A stretch of 64,000 nucleotides of DNA from Lentzea albidocapillata subsp. violacea. Lineage in GTDB: Bacteria > Actinomycetota > Actinomycetes > Mycobacteriales > Pseudonocardiaceae. The notes under the pieces are model-generated. The model ran no database searches. It had not been told where the DNA came from and worked only from the letters and a program-made list of their open reading frames with translations. Shown here piece after piece: positions 26,259-35,536 of the stretch. Numbering within the stretch: position 1 is the stretch's first letter; each line of letters opens with the position of its first letter. The stretch lies in the NCBI RefSeq assembly GCF_900100275.1, contig NZ_FNET01000012.1, positions 186,001 to 250,000 on the forward strand, read 5' to 3'. The position numbers were made by a program, and so were the translations under genes.

Positions 26259-27514
26259 TCTGGCAGGCCACCGATGACCGGTGGCGCGACCATGCGGTCG
26301 TCACCGAACACGTCGTCGGTCTCGACCAGGTAGTCGGCCGCCTTGTGCTCGATGTCGTCCTCGCCCTCGCCCCGCTGGCCGGGCGCGCCGCCACCGGCAG
26401 CGGCACCGGCCGCACCGGCCTTGCCCGCACCGGCGCCAGTGCCCGCGGCACCGCCACGCAGCGCGTCGGGACCGGAGCCCACGCCGGACATGCCACCGGG
26501 CATCCCGCCGGGCTTCATCGCGCCGCTCTGCTGGCCGGACGAGCCGAGCGAGCCGGACATCGGCCCGAACGGCTTGCCGGAGCCGGAACCGGGCTGACCA
26601 CCGCGACCGCCACCAGGGGTGCCGGGGCCACCGGGACCGCCCGTGCCGGGCCGGGTGAACACGGGGCCGCCGGGGATCGGCGTCGGCGTGGGGGTCGGCG
26701 TCGGCTGCGGCAGGCTCGTGGGAGGCGGGGTGTAGGTGGGAGGCGGCGTCGTCGTCGGAGGCTGCGTCCACGACGTGTGCGTGGTGTCGGTGGGCGGCGG
26801 CGTCCAGCCGGTCGAGACCTGCGGCTGCGGGGTCGGCGTCGGCGTGCCGGTCCACGACGGGGTGGTCGTGTTGTGACCGGTCGGCGCGCCAGAGCCGGTC
26901 GACGTGTAGCCGACGCGCGTGCTGCCGGTGCCCGTGTCGCCGGGAGGCGGCGTGTCGATCACGACCTGCGGCGGCGTCGGGAACTCACCGAGCGTCGAGG
27001 AGTTCCAGCGGCTGTCCGACTGGTAGTCCTCCATGACCTTGACGGCCTGGGCGGCGGCGTTGTCCGCCGCGGCTTCCTGCCGCTCGTGGTCCTGCTGCTG
27101 GCCGATGACGTGCGCCATGCCGAGCGGACCGGTCAGCGCCCCACCGGCGTAGTCCAGGAAGCCGGGCTTCTCGGTCGTGACCGGGACGACCTCGGGCATC
27201 TTCTTGCGCGCGTCGGCGATGTACTCGCCCTGCAGCCGCGCGGAGCTCTCCATGGTCGTCGCGCCGGACTCGGCGAAACCGGCCCACTGGGCCAGCGGCG
27301 ACAGCGCGCCCTGGGCGGCGTCGGCGGCGTCGGACTCCCAGTCCGCACCCATCTTGGTCAGACCGGTGTGCAGGTCGGCGTCGATCTGGGCCAGCGTCGC
27401 GGCGATCTGCTTCCAGCCCTGTTCGACCGGGATGGAGGCGGAGACGCCGGGGCCGGAGTTGATCATCTTGTACAGCTCGGGGTGTGCATACCCCTGGAAG
27501 CGGTGGTCAGTCAT
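26255..27514 (-). CDS. PPE-like T7SS substrate with Pro/Thr/Gly-rich linker and conserved acidic tail (cassette A)
   Basis: 419 residues. The first ~170 are helical with W-E-S-D-A-A at the turn of a WXG/PPE-like hairpin (GLTKMGADWESDAADAAQGA). Residues ~180-300 are Pro/Thr-rich, ~300-380 Gly-rich, and the protein ends in an acidic peptide RGEGEDDIEH...FGDDRMV...VIGG that recurs at the end of the PPE-like protein of cassette B. No PPE dipeptide start is present, so it belongs to the divergent non-mycobacterial group. Sandwiched between the PE-like gene (15 bp upstream) and its EspG (4-nt overlap), it is very probably secreted through an ESX system. Confidence 0.82.
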   Translation of the reverse strand: MTDHRFQGYAHPELYKMINSGPGVSASIPVEQGWKQIAATLAQIDADLHTGLTKMGADWESDAADAAQGALSPLAQWAGFAESGATTMESSARLQGEYIADARKKMPEVVPVTTEKPGFLDYAGGALTGPLGMAHVIGQQQDHERQEAAADNAAAQAVKVMEDYQSDSRWNSSTLGEFPTPPQVVIDTPPPGDTGTGSTRVGYTSTGSGAPTGHNTTTPSWTGTPTPTPQPQVSTGWTPPPTDTTHTSWTQPPTTTPPPTYTPPPTSLPQPTPTPTPTPIPGGPVFTRPGTGGPGGPGTPGGGRGGQPGSGSGKPFGPMSGSLGSSGQQSGAMKPGGMPGGMSGVGSGPDALRGGAAGTGAGAGKAGAAGAAAGGGAPGQRGEGEDDIEHKAADYLVETDDVFGDDRMVAPPVIGGLPE

Positions 27515-27529
27515 CGGTCAGTCCCCCTC

Positions 27530-27898
27530 TCAGTCCTGGTCCCGCAGGTGCTTGCCCCACATGGCCGCGTTGTCGCCCTCGGTCATGCGGTACTGCTCTT
27601 CGATCATCTTGAGCTGGTCGATGACGCCGATGAGCTGCTTCTTGTAGAAGGTCAGCGCGGCGAGCGCCTTCTCGGACGTCTGGTCGTTGAACGCCTTCGA
27701 CGTCTCGCTGGAGATCGGGTCCTCGGCCCACGGCCTGGTGGGCAGGTCGCGAACGGAGTGCTCGATCTTCTCCTCGAACTCCGCCAGCGCTTGCTCGAAG
27801 GCCTTCCTCGCCTGCGGAATGGCTGATGGATCCACCTTCAGCTTGCGCTGCCCGAACTCCGGGGGCGACGAGGCGCCTCCACCATCCGCGAGAAACAC
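27530..27898 (-). CDS. PE-like small helical T7SS protein (cassette A)
   Basis: 122 residues, mainly two long helices (about 20-55 and 70-110), with KLKVDPSAIPQARKAF at the start, similar in pattern to FNVDKDTVLKAGKVI in the cassette B counterpart. It probably pairs with the PPE-like protein encoded 15 bp downstream. The start is GTG, chosen because GAGGAGG stands 7 nt upstream. The family call depends on size, helical pattern and position. Confidence 0.68.
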   Translation of the reverse strand: MFLADGGGASSPPEFGQRKLKVDPSAIPQARKAFEQALAEFEEKIEHSVRDLPTRPWAEDPISSETSKAFNDQTSEKALAALTFYKKQLIGVIDQLKMIEEQYRMTEGDNAAMWGKHLRDQD

Positions 27899-28021
27899 GG
27901 CACACCCTCCTCAGTACGGCCCTCTTGGAACGAGCCATGTGTGCATTTGGGACGACTTTAGCTCTGATGCATTACGCGAGTGACCGGTTCCCGGTACAAG
28001 GTGCGTACTTCTACTCAACTG

Positions 28022-28618
28022 TCATTTGGCGGCCAACGTGGCGGCGGCAGCGCCCGCGACCGCCTTGGCACGTTCACACGCACCGTCCTGGGTCGCGCTC
28101 GTCTCGCCGAGCCCTCCGAAGGCGTCCACCAGCAACAACTGGCCTTCGTTGGCGTCGATGTAGACCTCGCAACCGCCGACAGAACCCGGAGACTCCCTCT
28201 GCGTGAGGTACGCGGGATAGCCCGCTACCCGCAGGGAGGTGAGCTTGGACTCACCGACCGTCCTCTTCAGCCGTTCCACGCCGCCGTTGAGCAGGGTGTG
28301 CATGGCGCCGAGATAGGTGCGGACGTCGAAACTCACGTTGCACGCCTTGCTTCCCTCCCCGTAATCGGGGAGCGGAGTACCCGCGTTGGCGCTCTTCAGA
28401 CCCAACGCGGTCTTCTGCTCCGGCGTGATCAGCGAGCACGGATCGAGCGTCTGGAGATCGACGGCTTTCGGCCTGTTCACCGGGGCGGCGGTACCGGTGG
28501 AAGTTCCGGTCGTCGGAGCGGAGCCCGTCTGATCACTCGCGGAGGGCTTGCCCGGCTCGGTCGTTGAACACCCGGCCAGGACCACTGCCAGCAAGAACGG
28601 GATGGCAAGTCGACGCAT
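28022..28618 (-). CDS. DUF3558 lipoprotein (cassette A)
   Basis: 198 residues; signal peptide with lipobox VLAGC, a Ser/Thr/Pro linker and the DUF3558 core starting LDPCSLITPEQKTALGL, with conserved cysteines (DPC; KAC; GGC; GAC). These lipoproteins are frequent beside T7SS genes in Pseudonocardiales; function unknown. ATG 28618 puts the signal peptide at the N-terminus; a TTG three codons upstream is unlikely. 123 bp separate it from the PE-like gene, so it may head the cassette transcript. Divergent from the glucosaminidase gene. Confidence 0.85.
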   Translation of the reverse strand: MRRLAIPFLLAVVLAGCSTTEPGKPSASDQTGSAPTTGTSTGTAAPVNRPKAVDLQTLDPCSLITPEQKTALGLKSANAGTPLPDYGEGSKACNVSFDVRTYLGAMHTLLNGGVERLKRTVGESKLTSLRVAGYPAYLTQRESPGSVGGCEVYIDANEGQLLLVDAFGGLGETSATQDGACERAKAVAGAAAATLAAK

Positions 28619-28707
28619 GGCGGCCAACGTATCGGATCACCGGGCACGCAGGGTGGCGAACGAGGTGTCCCACGTCACCCGTTGGGCGCATTGCCGGTCA
28701 CCCCAGC

Positions 28708-28727
28708 CAAAAGGAAACCTTCTTTAC
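28708..28727. promoter_or_regulatory. Imperfect palindrome upstream of the glucosaminidase gene
   Basis: AAAGGAA-ACC-TTCTTT is a near-perfect inverted repeat about 45 bp before the start codon at 28770, in an AT-richer patch of the 151-bp divergent region. Position and form suit a repressor operator for a chitosan/glucosamine-responsive regulator, but no regulator gene is adjacent; this is a guess. Confidence 0.35.
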
Positions 28728-28769
28728 GATACCCCGAAGCGCCGCCGCCCCGATGCGTCGAGGAGCGAC

Positions 28770-31409
28770 ATGCTGCGCAACCGACCACTACCGGCCCTGG
28801 TCGTGGCGGCGGTGGGTCTGGCCCTGCTCGTGCCAGGCACCTCAGCCAACGCGGGGCCCGTGCCCGGCACCGGAACGGCGCTCACCGTGGCCGCCGCCCC
28901 CGGACAGACCTCCACCATCCCCGACTGGCGCATGCAGACCAGTGCCACCGCCACGCAGGCCGGCAGCGTCATCTCCGGGACCGGCTACTCGGACGCCGGG
29001 TGGCTGACCGTGCCCGCGCGGTCGACGGTGATGGCCGGCCTGATCGCGAACGGCAGGTACGGGGACGTCAACTACTCGGACAACCTGAAGAGGGCCAACC
29101 CCGCCGACTTCAAGGTGCCGTGGTGGTACCGCAAGGTCTTCCAGGCCGACCCGCGGCCGGGCGTGCACACGTTCCTCAAGCTCAACGGCGGCGTGATCTC
29201 CCGCGGCGAGGTGTGGCTGAACGGTACGAAGGTCGCCGGCACGGACACGGTCATCGGCGCCTACCCGACGTTCGAGTTCAACGTCACCAGCCTGCTGCGT
29301 AAGGGCGACAACGCGCTCGCCATCAAGGCGTCGCCGTCCGACCCCGCCAAGGACCTGGTGATCCACTTCATCGACTGGGCGCAGCTCCCGCCCGATCGCA
29401 ACCAGGGCCTGTTCCGCGACGTCGACATCGCGCAGAGCGGCGCGGTCTCGGTGCGCGGCCTGCACGTCCTGTCCGACCTGCCGCTGCCGAACCTGAACAC
29501 CGCCACGGTCACGGTGAAGGTCGACGCGCGCAACAACACCGGCAGCGCGGTCACCACGACGGTCGCCGGCAGCGCCGCGGGCCAGAACTACAGCCAGATC
29601 GTCAGCCTGGCCGCGAACGAGACCAGGACCGTCACGTTCACGCTCAACGTCACCGACCCGCAGGTCTGGTGGCCGTACCAGATGGGCGCGCAGCCGCTGT
29701 ACGACGCGACGGCCACGGCGACCGTGGGCGGCGCCAGGTCGGACGAGCAGAAGACGACGTTCGGCATCCGCGAGGTCACCTCGAAGATGATCAGCGGCAA
29801 CCTCCAGTACCAGATCAACGGCAAGCCGATCCTGATCCGCGGTGGCGGCTGGGCGTCGGACCTCTTCCTGCGCACCGACGTGCGGAAGATCGCCGACGAG
29901 CTGATGCTGACGAAGTCCATGGGCCTGAACACGATCCGTCTCGAGGGCAAGCCCGAGAACGACGAGATCTACGACATGGCCGACCGCATGGGCATCCTGC
30001 TGATGACCGGCTGGGAGTGCTGCTCGAAGTGGCAGAACACCGGCGGGTTCACCGCGGAGGACAAGAGGGTCGCCGGTGCGTCCGCCGAGGGCGAGGCCAA
30101 GCGGATCCGCAACCACCCCAGCGTGTTCACGTTCCTGATCGGCTCGGACGAGGCGCCGGTCGCCGACGTGGAGAAGATCTACCTGGACGCCCTGAAGCGT
30201 GCCGGCTGGCAGACGCCGATCGTCACCGCGGCCGCGCGCCGCAGCTCTCCGCAGCTCGGTGACTCGGGCATGAAGATGGACGGCCCGTACTGGTGGGAGC
30301 CGCCGGTCTACTGGTACAACAACCAGAAGGGCGGCAGCGCGGGCTTCGCGTCGGAGATCGGCCCCGGCCTCGCGATCCCGGAGATGGACGAGCTCAGGAA
30401 GTTCATGAGCCAGGCGGAGATCAACAAGCTGACGAACTACAACGCGCCGCAGTACCACCTGTCGCCGTCGGCCAACTTCAGCAAGATCGGCTTCTGGGGC
30501 ACGGCGCTCGACAACCGCTACGGCAAGCCGTCCACAGTGGACGACTTCGTCAAGAAGGCGCAGCTACAGCAGTACGAGACGAACCGCGCGCAGTTCGAGG
30601 CGTTCGGCCGCGACTTCTCCGACACCGGCGCGAACCAGGCGCAGGGCCTCATCTACTGGATGCAGAACGACCCGTGGCCCAAGCTCTACTGGCACCTCTA
30701 CAACTACAACCTCGCGACCGCGGGCTCGTACTTCGGTGCCAAGACGGCCAACAAGGCGTTGCACGCGCAGTACTCCTACGACGACAAGTCGCTCGCCGTG
30801 GTGAACATGGGGCTGGAAGCCAAGCAGGGCATGAGCCTGCAGGTGACGGTCTTCAACTCCGACGGAACGCAGAAGGCGAACCAGACGCGTCCGGTTCCGG
30901 CCAGGGCCAACGGTTCCGTGCGGGTCGGCACCCTGCCGCAGCCGTCCGGCCTGACGCCCGCGTACTTCGTGCGGCTGCTGCTGAAGGACTCCACGGGCAA
31001 GGAGATCGACCGCAACGTCTACTGGCTGTCCACCAAGGCGGACACGCTGAACTACAACGCCGGTGACTGGTGGTACACGCCGCAGGCCCAGTACGCGAAC
31101 CTGAAGTCGTTGAGCTCGTTGAGGGCCGGCCATGTGTCGGTGACCTCCACGACGACGCCAAGCACGAACGGCAGGCAGTCCACGAGCGTGACCATCAAGA
31201 ACACCGGGACCTCCGTGGCGTTCTTCATGCGGGCGTCGCTGCGCAAGGGTCAGGGCGGCGCCGAGGTGCTGCCGGTCGACTGGAGCGACAACTACATCAC
31301 GCTGTTCCCCGGTGAGAGCCAGACGATCCGGGGCGAGTACCGGACGTCCGACCTCGGCGGCGCTCAGCCGGTCGTCCAGCTATCCGGGCACAACGTGAGC
31401 AGGCGCTAG
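28770..31409 (+). CDS. csxA: Exo-beta-D-glucosaminidase (GH2, CsxA-type)
   Basis: 879 residues, the length of Amycolatopsis CsxA (EC 3.2.1.165), which removes glucosamine from the non-reducing end of chitosan oligomers outside the cell. A Sec signal peptide (PALVVAAVGLALLVPG, then ANAGP) precedes a GH2 jelly-roll domain, an immunoglobulin-like domain, and a TIM barrel containing IRLEGKPENDE, FTFLIGSDEAP (acid/base region) and GFASEIGPG (nucleophile region), then two C-terminal beta domains. The GSDEAP and GMKMDGPYWWEPPVYWY segments fit the glucosaminidase rather than the mannosidase or galactosidase branch. ATG 28770 has AGGAG 4 nt upstream. Single gene, divergent from the DUF3558 lipoprotein. 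Confidence 0.9.
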   Translation: MLRNRPLPALVVAAVGLALLVPGTSANAGPVPGTGTALTVAAAPGQTSTIPDWRMQTSATATQAGSVISGTGYSDAGWLTVPARSTVMAGLIANGRYGDVNYSDNLKRANPADFKVPWWYRKVFQADPRPGVHTFLKLNGGVISRGEVWLNGTKVAGTDTVIGAYPTFEFNVTSLLRKGDNALAIKASPSDPAKDLVIHFIDWAQLPPDRNQGLFRDVDIAQSGAVSVRGLHVLSDLPLPNLNTATVTVKVDARNNTGSAVTTTVAGSAAGQNYSQIVSLAANETRTVTFTLNVTDPQVWWPYQMGAQPLYDATATATVGGARSDEQKTTFGIREVTSKMISGNLQYQINGKPILIRGGGWASDLFLRTDVRKIADELMLTKSMGLNTIRLEGKPENDEIYDMADRMGILLMTGWECCSKWQNTGGFTAEDKRVAGASAEGEAKRIRNHPSVFTFLIGSDEAPVADVEKIYLDALKRAGWQTPIVTAAARRSSPQLGDSGMKMDGPYWWEPPVYWYNNQKGGSAGFASEIGPGLAIPEMDELRKFMSQAEINKLTNYNAPQYHLSPSANFSKIGFWGTALDNRYGKPSTVDDFVKKAQLQQYETNRAQFEAFGRDFSDTGANQAQGLIYWMQNDPWPKLYWHLYNYNLATAGSYFGAKTANKALHAQYSYDDKSLAVVNMGLEAKQGMSLQVTVFNSDGTQKANQTRPVPARANGSVRVGTLPQPSGLTPAYFVRLLLKDSTGKEIDRNVYWLSTKADTLNYNAGDWWYTPQAQYANLKSLSSLRAGHVSVTSTTTPSTNGRQSTSVTIKNTGTSVAFFMRASLRKGQGGAEVLPVDWSDNYITLFPGESQTIRGEYRTSDLGGAQPVVQLSGHNVSRR

Positions 31410-31465
31410 CAGCGGTTCGCGACGACGGCGGGTCGTTCCACGGGACGGCCCGCGTCGAGCGACCG

Positions 31466-33631
31466 CTAGAGATCGCCACGCAGCAGGCTGTCGATGTTCT
31501 CCGGCGGGCCCGGCCGCGCGAAGAACCACCCCTGCCCCGTGTCACATCCCAGCCGCAGCAACCGGGCGGCCTGGGCCGGTGTCTCCACACCCTCCGCCGT
31601 GACGCCCAACGACAACGCGTGCGCCAGTTGCACCAGCGTTGCGACGATCTGCGCGTCGACCGGGTCTTCCTCGTTCTCGGCCCGCAGCCCCTCCATGAAC
31701 GAGCCGGCGATCTTCAGCTCGTGCACGGGCAGGTGCTTGAGGTAGGCCAGGTTCGAGTAGCCGGTGCCGAAGTCGTCGATCGCGATGCGCACACCCATGT
31801 CGCACAACGCCCGCAGCGCTTCCAGGGGCTCGTCGGCGGTGCCCATGATCGCCGACTCGGTGAGCTCCAGCTGCAGGTGGTGCGGCGGCAGCGCGCACTC
31901 GTCCAGGATCTGCTTGACGTCGCGCACCAGTTCGGGGTCGCGGGACTGCCGCACGGCCAGGTTCACCGACACGAACGGCGCCGCGTCACCGAACTCCACC
32001 AGCCAGCGCCGCGCTTCCTGGCAGGCCTTGCGCAGCACCCACCGTCCCAAGGGGACGATCAGGCCGGTCTCCTCGGCCAGTTCGATGAACCGGTCCGGCG
32101 CGAGCCGCCCGAACTCCGGGTGCTGCCAGCGCACCAGCGCCTCGACGCCGGTGACCGTCGAGTCCTCCAGGCGCACCAGCGGCTGGTACTCGACGTAGAA
32201 CTCGCCGCGTTCCAACGCGCGCGGCATCGTCGCGGACAGCGTGAACCGGGCGACCTCGCGGGCGTTGCGCTCCGGGTCGTACAACGCCCAGCGCGCCTTG
32301 CCATCGGCTTTGGCCCAGTACAGCGTGATGTCCGCGTCGCGCATCAGGTCCGCGGACGTGGTGCCGGACAGCTGCCGTTCGACGATGCCGATCGACGCCG
32401 ACACGGACAGCTCGTGACCCGCGATGCGGATCGGCGCCTCCAGCTCGGTCAGCACCCGGTCCGCGACGTCCACGATGTCCTGCTCGCCGGACGAGCCCTC
32501 GACCAGGATCACGAACTCGTCGCCGCCCATGCGCGCGACCAGCTTGCCCTCGCCGGACACCGAGTGGTCGAGCCGGCGGCCGACCTCGACCAGCAGCTGG
32601 TCGCCCGTGTCGTGGCCCAGCGAGTCGTTGATGACCTTGAAGCCGTCCAGGTCCAGGTAGCAGAGGCCGGCCCGCACGTGCTTGGCCCGGTTGTTGAACA
32701 CGCGCCCGAGGCGTTCGAGGAACAGCGCGCGGTTCGGCAGCCCGGTGAGCGGGTCGTGCAACGCCTGGTAGCGCAGCCGGTTCTGCAGCAGGTGCCGGTC
32801 GGTGACGTCCTCGATCATCGCGACCTGGTACTGCGGCTCGCCGTGGTCGTCGCGGACCAGCGACAACGTCAGGTGCGTCCACACCTGCTCGCCGTCGGCC
32901 CGGTGGAACCGCTTCTCGGCCCGGTAGTGGTCGCACTCGCCCGCGATGAGCTGGTCGTAGAGCCGCCACACGCTGCCCGCGTCCTCGGGGTGCATGAGGT
33001 CGCGCACGTTGTACTGGCGCATCTCCTCGACGCTGAACCCGAGCATGTCCTGCAGGGCCTGGTTGACGTCCAGGATCCGGCCGTCGATCGCCGCGATGCC
33101 GATGCCGATCGCGGCCTCGGTGAACATCGCGCGGAACCTCGCCTCCGAGGCCCGCAGCATCGACTCGGCCTGGTCGCGGGCGTCCAGCACGGCCGCCCTG
33201 ATCGCCTCCTGCTCGGCGAGCGTGCGTTCGCGCAGCGCGCGGGCGTACCCGGCGGCCAGCGCGCCCTGCAGGGCGGACAGGCGGGACGTCAGCCTGGCGT
33301 CGCCGGGGAAGCCGAGCTCGGCCGGCAGGTCGTCGCCGAGCAGCTGGATCGTGCGGCCGAGCGTGTCGGTGCCGGTGAAGTGCGCGTCGACCAGCCGTGA
33401 GCCGATCTCGTAGCCGGGTGCCGTGCGGAACGGGGTCGCGAACAGCGCCTCGACCAGCGTCTCGGTGAGGTCCTGGAGGTGCTGGGCGACCTCGGCCCTG
33501 GTCATCGGCACGTAACTCGACCCGATGACGGCCGTGGCCCAGCTGCGGGCGAACGCCTCGGCACCGGCCAGTACGGCCGGGCTCAAAGGAGAGCGATCCT
33601 CACGCACCCGCTGGTCAACCCGATCGGTCAT
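31466..33631 (-). CDS. PAS-GGDEF-EAL cyclic-di-GMP enzyme
   Basis: About 721 residues. An N-terminal helical domain (1-150, no membrane helices) precedes a PAS domain (~155-285, MFTEAAIGIGIAAIDGRI), a GGDEF domain (~300-460) with intact active site RMGGDEF, and an EAL domain (~470-715) with VEALVRW, DDFGTGYSNL and TAEGVETPAQA, so both diguanylate cyclase and phosphodiesterase activities look possible. It would set c-di-GMP levels governing development in filamentous actinobacteria. ATG 33631 is used; a longer frame begins 11 codons earlier but adds atypical residues. It follows the DUF574 methyltransferase by 60 bp on the same strand, so they are likely co-transcribed. Confidence 0.92.
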   Translation of the reverse strand: MTDRVDQRVREDRSPLSPAVLAGAEAFARSWATAVIGSSYVPMTRAEVAQHLQDLTETLVEALFATPFRTAPGYEIGSRLVDAHFTGTDTLGRTIQLLGDDLPAELGFPGDARLTSRLSALQGALAAGYARALRERTLAEQEAIRAAVLDARDQAESMLRASEARFRAMFTEAAIGIGIAAIDGRILDVNQALQDMLGFSVEEMRQYNVRDLMHPEDAGSVWRLYDQLIAGECDHYRAEKRFHRADGEQVWTHLTLSLVRDDHGEPQYQVAMIEDVTDRHLLQNRLRYQALHDPLTGLPNRALFLERLGRVFNNRAKHVRAGLCYLDLDGFKVINDSLGHDTGDQLLVEVGRRLDHSVSGEGKLVARMGGDEFVILVEGSSGEQDIVDVADRVLTELEAPIRIAGHELSVSASIGIVERQLSGTTSADLMRDADITLYWAKADGKARWALYDPERNAREVARFTLSATMPRALERGEFYVEYQPLVRLEDSTVTGVEALVRWQHPEFGRLAPDRFIELAEETGLIVPLGRWVLRKACQEARRWLVEFGDAAPFVSVNLAVRQSRDPELVRDVKQILDECALPPHHLQLELTESAIMGTADEPLEALRALCDMGVRIAIDDFGTGYSNLAYLKHLPVHELKIAGSFMEGLRAENEEDPVDAQIVATLVQLAHALSLGVTAEGVETPAQAARLLRLGCDTGQGWFFARPGPPENIDSLLRGDL

Positions 33632-33691
33632 CTTCTCGGCCCTAACGCCACGAACGCGCAGCATACGGCTGGTCGCCGTCCGGAGTCATCT

Positions 33692-34504
33692 CTACGCCTT
33701 CCGGCCTATCGCGCCGAACCCGGGAAAACGCTTCCCGGACTCCTCCACGTCGGCCGGCGACTCGGGGCGCCAGGCCGGCACCCGGACGACACCCGGCTCG
33801 ACCAGCGCGAACCCGTCGAAGAGGCGGCTGATCTCGGCCGGGTCGCGAAACCTCATCCGCGTGACGTCGCGGTCGTAGATCTTGCGGGCCTGCCGGGACG
33901 CCTCCGTCTCCTCGTCCGCCTCGTAGCCGGCGTGCGAGATCGCGAGGAAACCGCCGGGCGACAGGCGGTCGCGATAGCCGCCGACGATGCCCCACGGGTC
34001 TTCCTCGTCCGGCACGAAGTGCAACAGCGCGATCATCAGCACGGCGACCGGCTCGTCGAAGTCGAGCTGCTTGTCCACCTCGTCCGAGGCCAGCACACCC
34101 GCCCAGTCGCGGATGTCGGCGTGCAGCACGCTCACCTGACCGTTGCCGGCCAGCAACGACCGGCTGTGCGCGACGGCGACCGGGTCGATGTCCACGTAGA
34201 CGACCCGAGCCTGCGGGTCGGCGGCCTGCGCGATCTCGTGCACGTTGCCGACGGTCGGGATGCCGGAGCCGAGGTCGAGGAACTGCCGGACGCCGTGGCC
34301 GAGCAGGTAGCGGACGGCCCTGCGCAGGAACGCGCGGTGGTTGAGGACCACTCCGCGCAACTCGGGCATGGTCTCCAGGGTCTGCTGGGCGACTGCCCTG
34401 TCCGCGGCGAAGTTGTGCGCGCCGCCGAGCCAGTAGTCGTACACCCTCGCGACGCTGGGCCGCTCCAGGTCGATGTCCCCCGGCGCCCAGTTCGGCCGCT
34501 CCAC
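33692..34504 (-). CDS. DUF574-family SAM-dependent methyltransferase
   Basis: 270 residues of the actinobacterial DUF574 (Methyltransf_19) family. Start pattern: DLERPSVARVYDYWLGGAHN; SAM-binding motif I FLDLGSGIPT, acidic loop VVYVDIDPVAV, and ADIRDW. These proteins are abundant in Streptomyces and relatives; substrates are mostly unknown. Start is GTG with GGTGAG upstream. Likely operon with the GGDEF-EAL gene, divergent from the membrane pentapeptide gene at 34576. Confidence 0.9.
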   Translation of the reverse strand: MERPNWAPGDIDLERPSVARVYDYWLGGAHNFAADRAVAQQTLETMPELRGVVLNHRAFLRRAVRYLLGHGVRQFLDLGSGIPTVGNVHEIAQAADPQARVVYVDIDPVAVAHSRSLLAGNGQVSVLHADIRDWAGVLASDEVDKQLDFDEPVAVLMIALLHFVPDEEDPWGIVGGYRDRLSPGGFLAISHAGYEADEETEASRQARKIYDRDVTRMRFRDPAEISRLFDGFALVEPGVVRVPAWRPESPADVEESGKRFPGFGAIGRKA

Positions 34505-34575
34505 TCGCTCACCCCACCCGCGTTCGGACCGTTCCAGCCCATCATGCCCCCGGTCCTTGGCAGAATGCCGACCTC

Positions 34576-35442
34576 GTGAGGAAAAGTTTGCTGCTGTCGA
34601 CCATTCTCGCGTCCATCGGCGTGTTTCTGCTGGTCGGCGGCACGTTGCTGCTCGTGGACCCCCGCGCGCCCAAGCACGAGGCGATCAAGACCGGCGGTCT
34701 CGCGGGCGGTGCGATCATCGCCCTCTACGCGTTGTGGCTGAACGACCGGCGCCGCAAGGTCGAGGAGGCGCGCCAGGAGATCGAGAGCCAGCGCATCGAC
34801 CACGACAGGTCCCGCGTGGCCGACGAACGGTTCGCGCGCGCCGTCGAGCTGCTGGGCCACGAGACCGCACAGGTGCGGGTGGGCGCGATGCACGCGCTGG
34901 CCGGCCTCGCGAAGTCCAGGACCGAGTACACCCAGACCGTGCTCGACATCCTCTGCGCGTACCTGCGCCAGCCGTACCGGAAGACGAAGAACGATCCCGA
35001 GGAGATTGAACTGGAGGTCCGGCTCACCTCGCAGCGGCTGATCGAGGACCTCCTGCCGCGCCTGGAGGAGGAGAGCCCGCCGATCTACGACCTCAACCTC
35101 ACCAAGGCGCACCTGGAGTTCATGGACCTGTCGTACCGGCAGGTCGGCGACCTCTACCTGCGGGTCGCCCACTTCGAGGACTCGAACTCCTTCCACCACA
35201 TGAAGATCCACGGCCACTTCTACGTGACCGAGGCCGTGATGACCGGGCGGCTGCACATGCACCACACGGAGATCGTGGGCAGGGCGTGGTTCAGCCGGTT
35301 CAAGGCGCGCGGGCTCGCGATCTTCACGGAGACGAAGTTCGGCGGGGAGACCAAGTTCGCGGACTCGGAGTGGACCGACGTGAAGGCGGACGGCTGTACG
35401 TTCGCGGTGGAAGCCGATCTTCCCGAAGCGTGGAGGAACTGA
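34576..35442 (+). CDS. Membrane-anchored pentapeptide-type protein, copy 1
   Basis: 288 residues. Two N-terminal membrane helices (about 5-28 and 38-56, GGLAGGAIIALYALWLNDRR) are followed by a cytoplasmic domain with the widely conserved VADERFARAVELLGHETAQV segment (found next to pentapeptide repeats in actinobacteria) and C-terminal degenerate five-residue repeats (WFSRFKARGLAIFTETKFGG). Start GTG. It is a paralog of the gene at 36198 (shared LAGGAIIALYALWLNDR, RVADERFARxVExLG, QVRVGAMHxLxxLA, YTQTVLDxLCAYLR). Function unknown; the family is often linked to membrane scaffolding. Confidence 0.8.
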   Translation: MRKSLLLSTILASIGVFLLVGGTLLLVDPRAPKHEAIKTGGLAGGAIIALYALWLNDRRRKVEEARQEIESQRIDHDRSRVADERFARAVELLGHETAQVRVGAMHALAGLAKSRTEYTQTVLDILCAYLRQPYRKTKNDPEEIELEVRLTSQRLIEDLLPRLEEESPPIYDLNLTKAHLEFMDLSYRQVGDLYLRVAHFEDSNSFHHMKIHGHFYVTEAVMTGRLHMHHTEIVGRAWFSRFKARGLAIFTETKFGGETKFADSEWTDVKADGCTFAVEADLPEAWRN

Positions 35443-35536
35443 CTAGATTCGCAACCCTCGGTCGGGGCAGGCATGACATCATCGGCCCGCCCCGATCAAG
35501 GTCAGCGACGTTGATTCAACTCAATATTCACACAAT

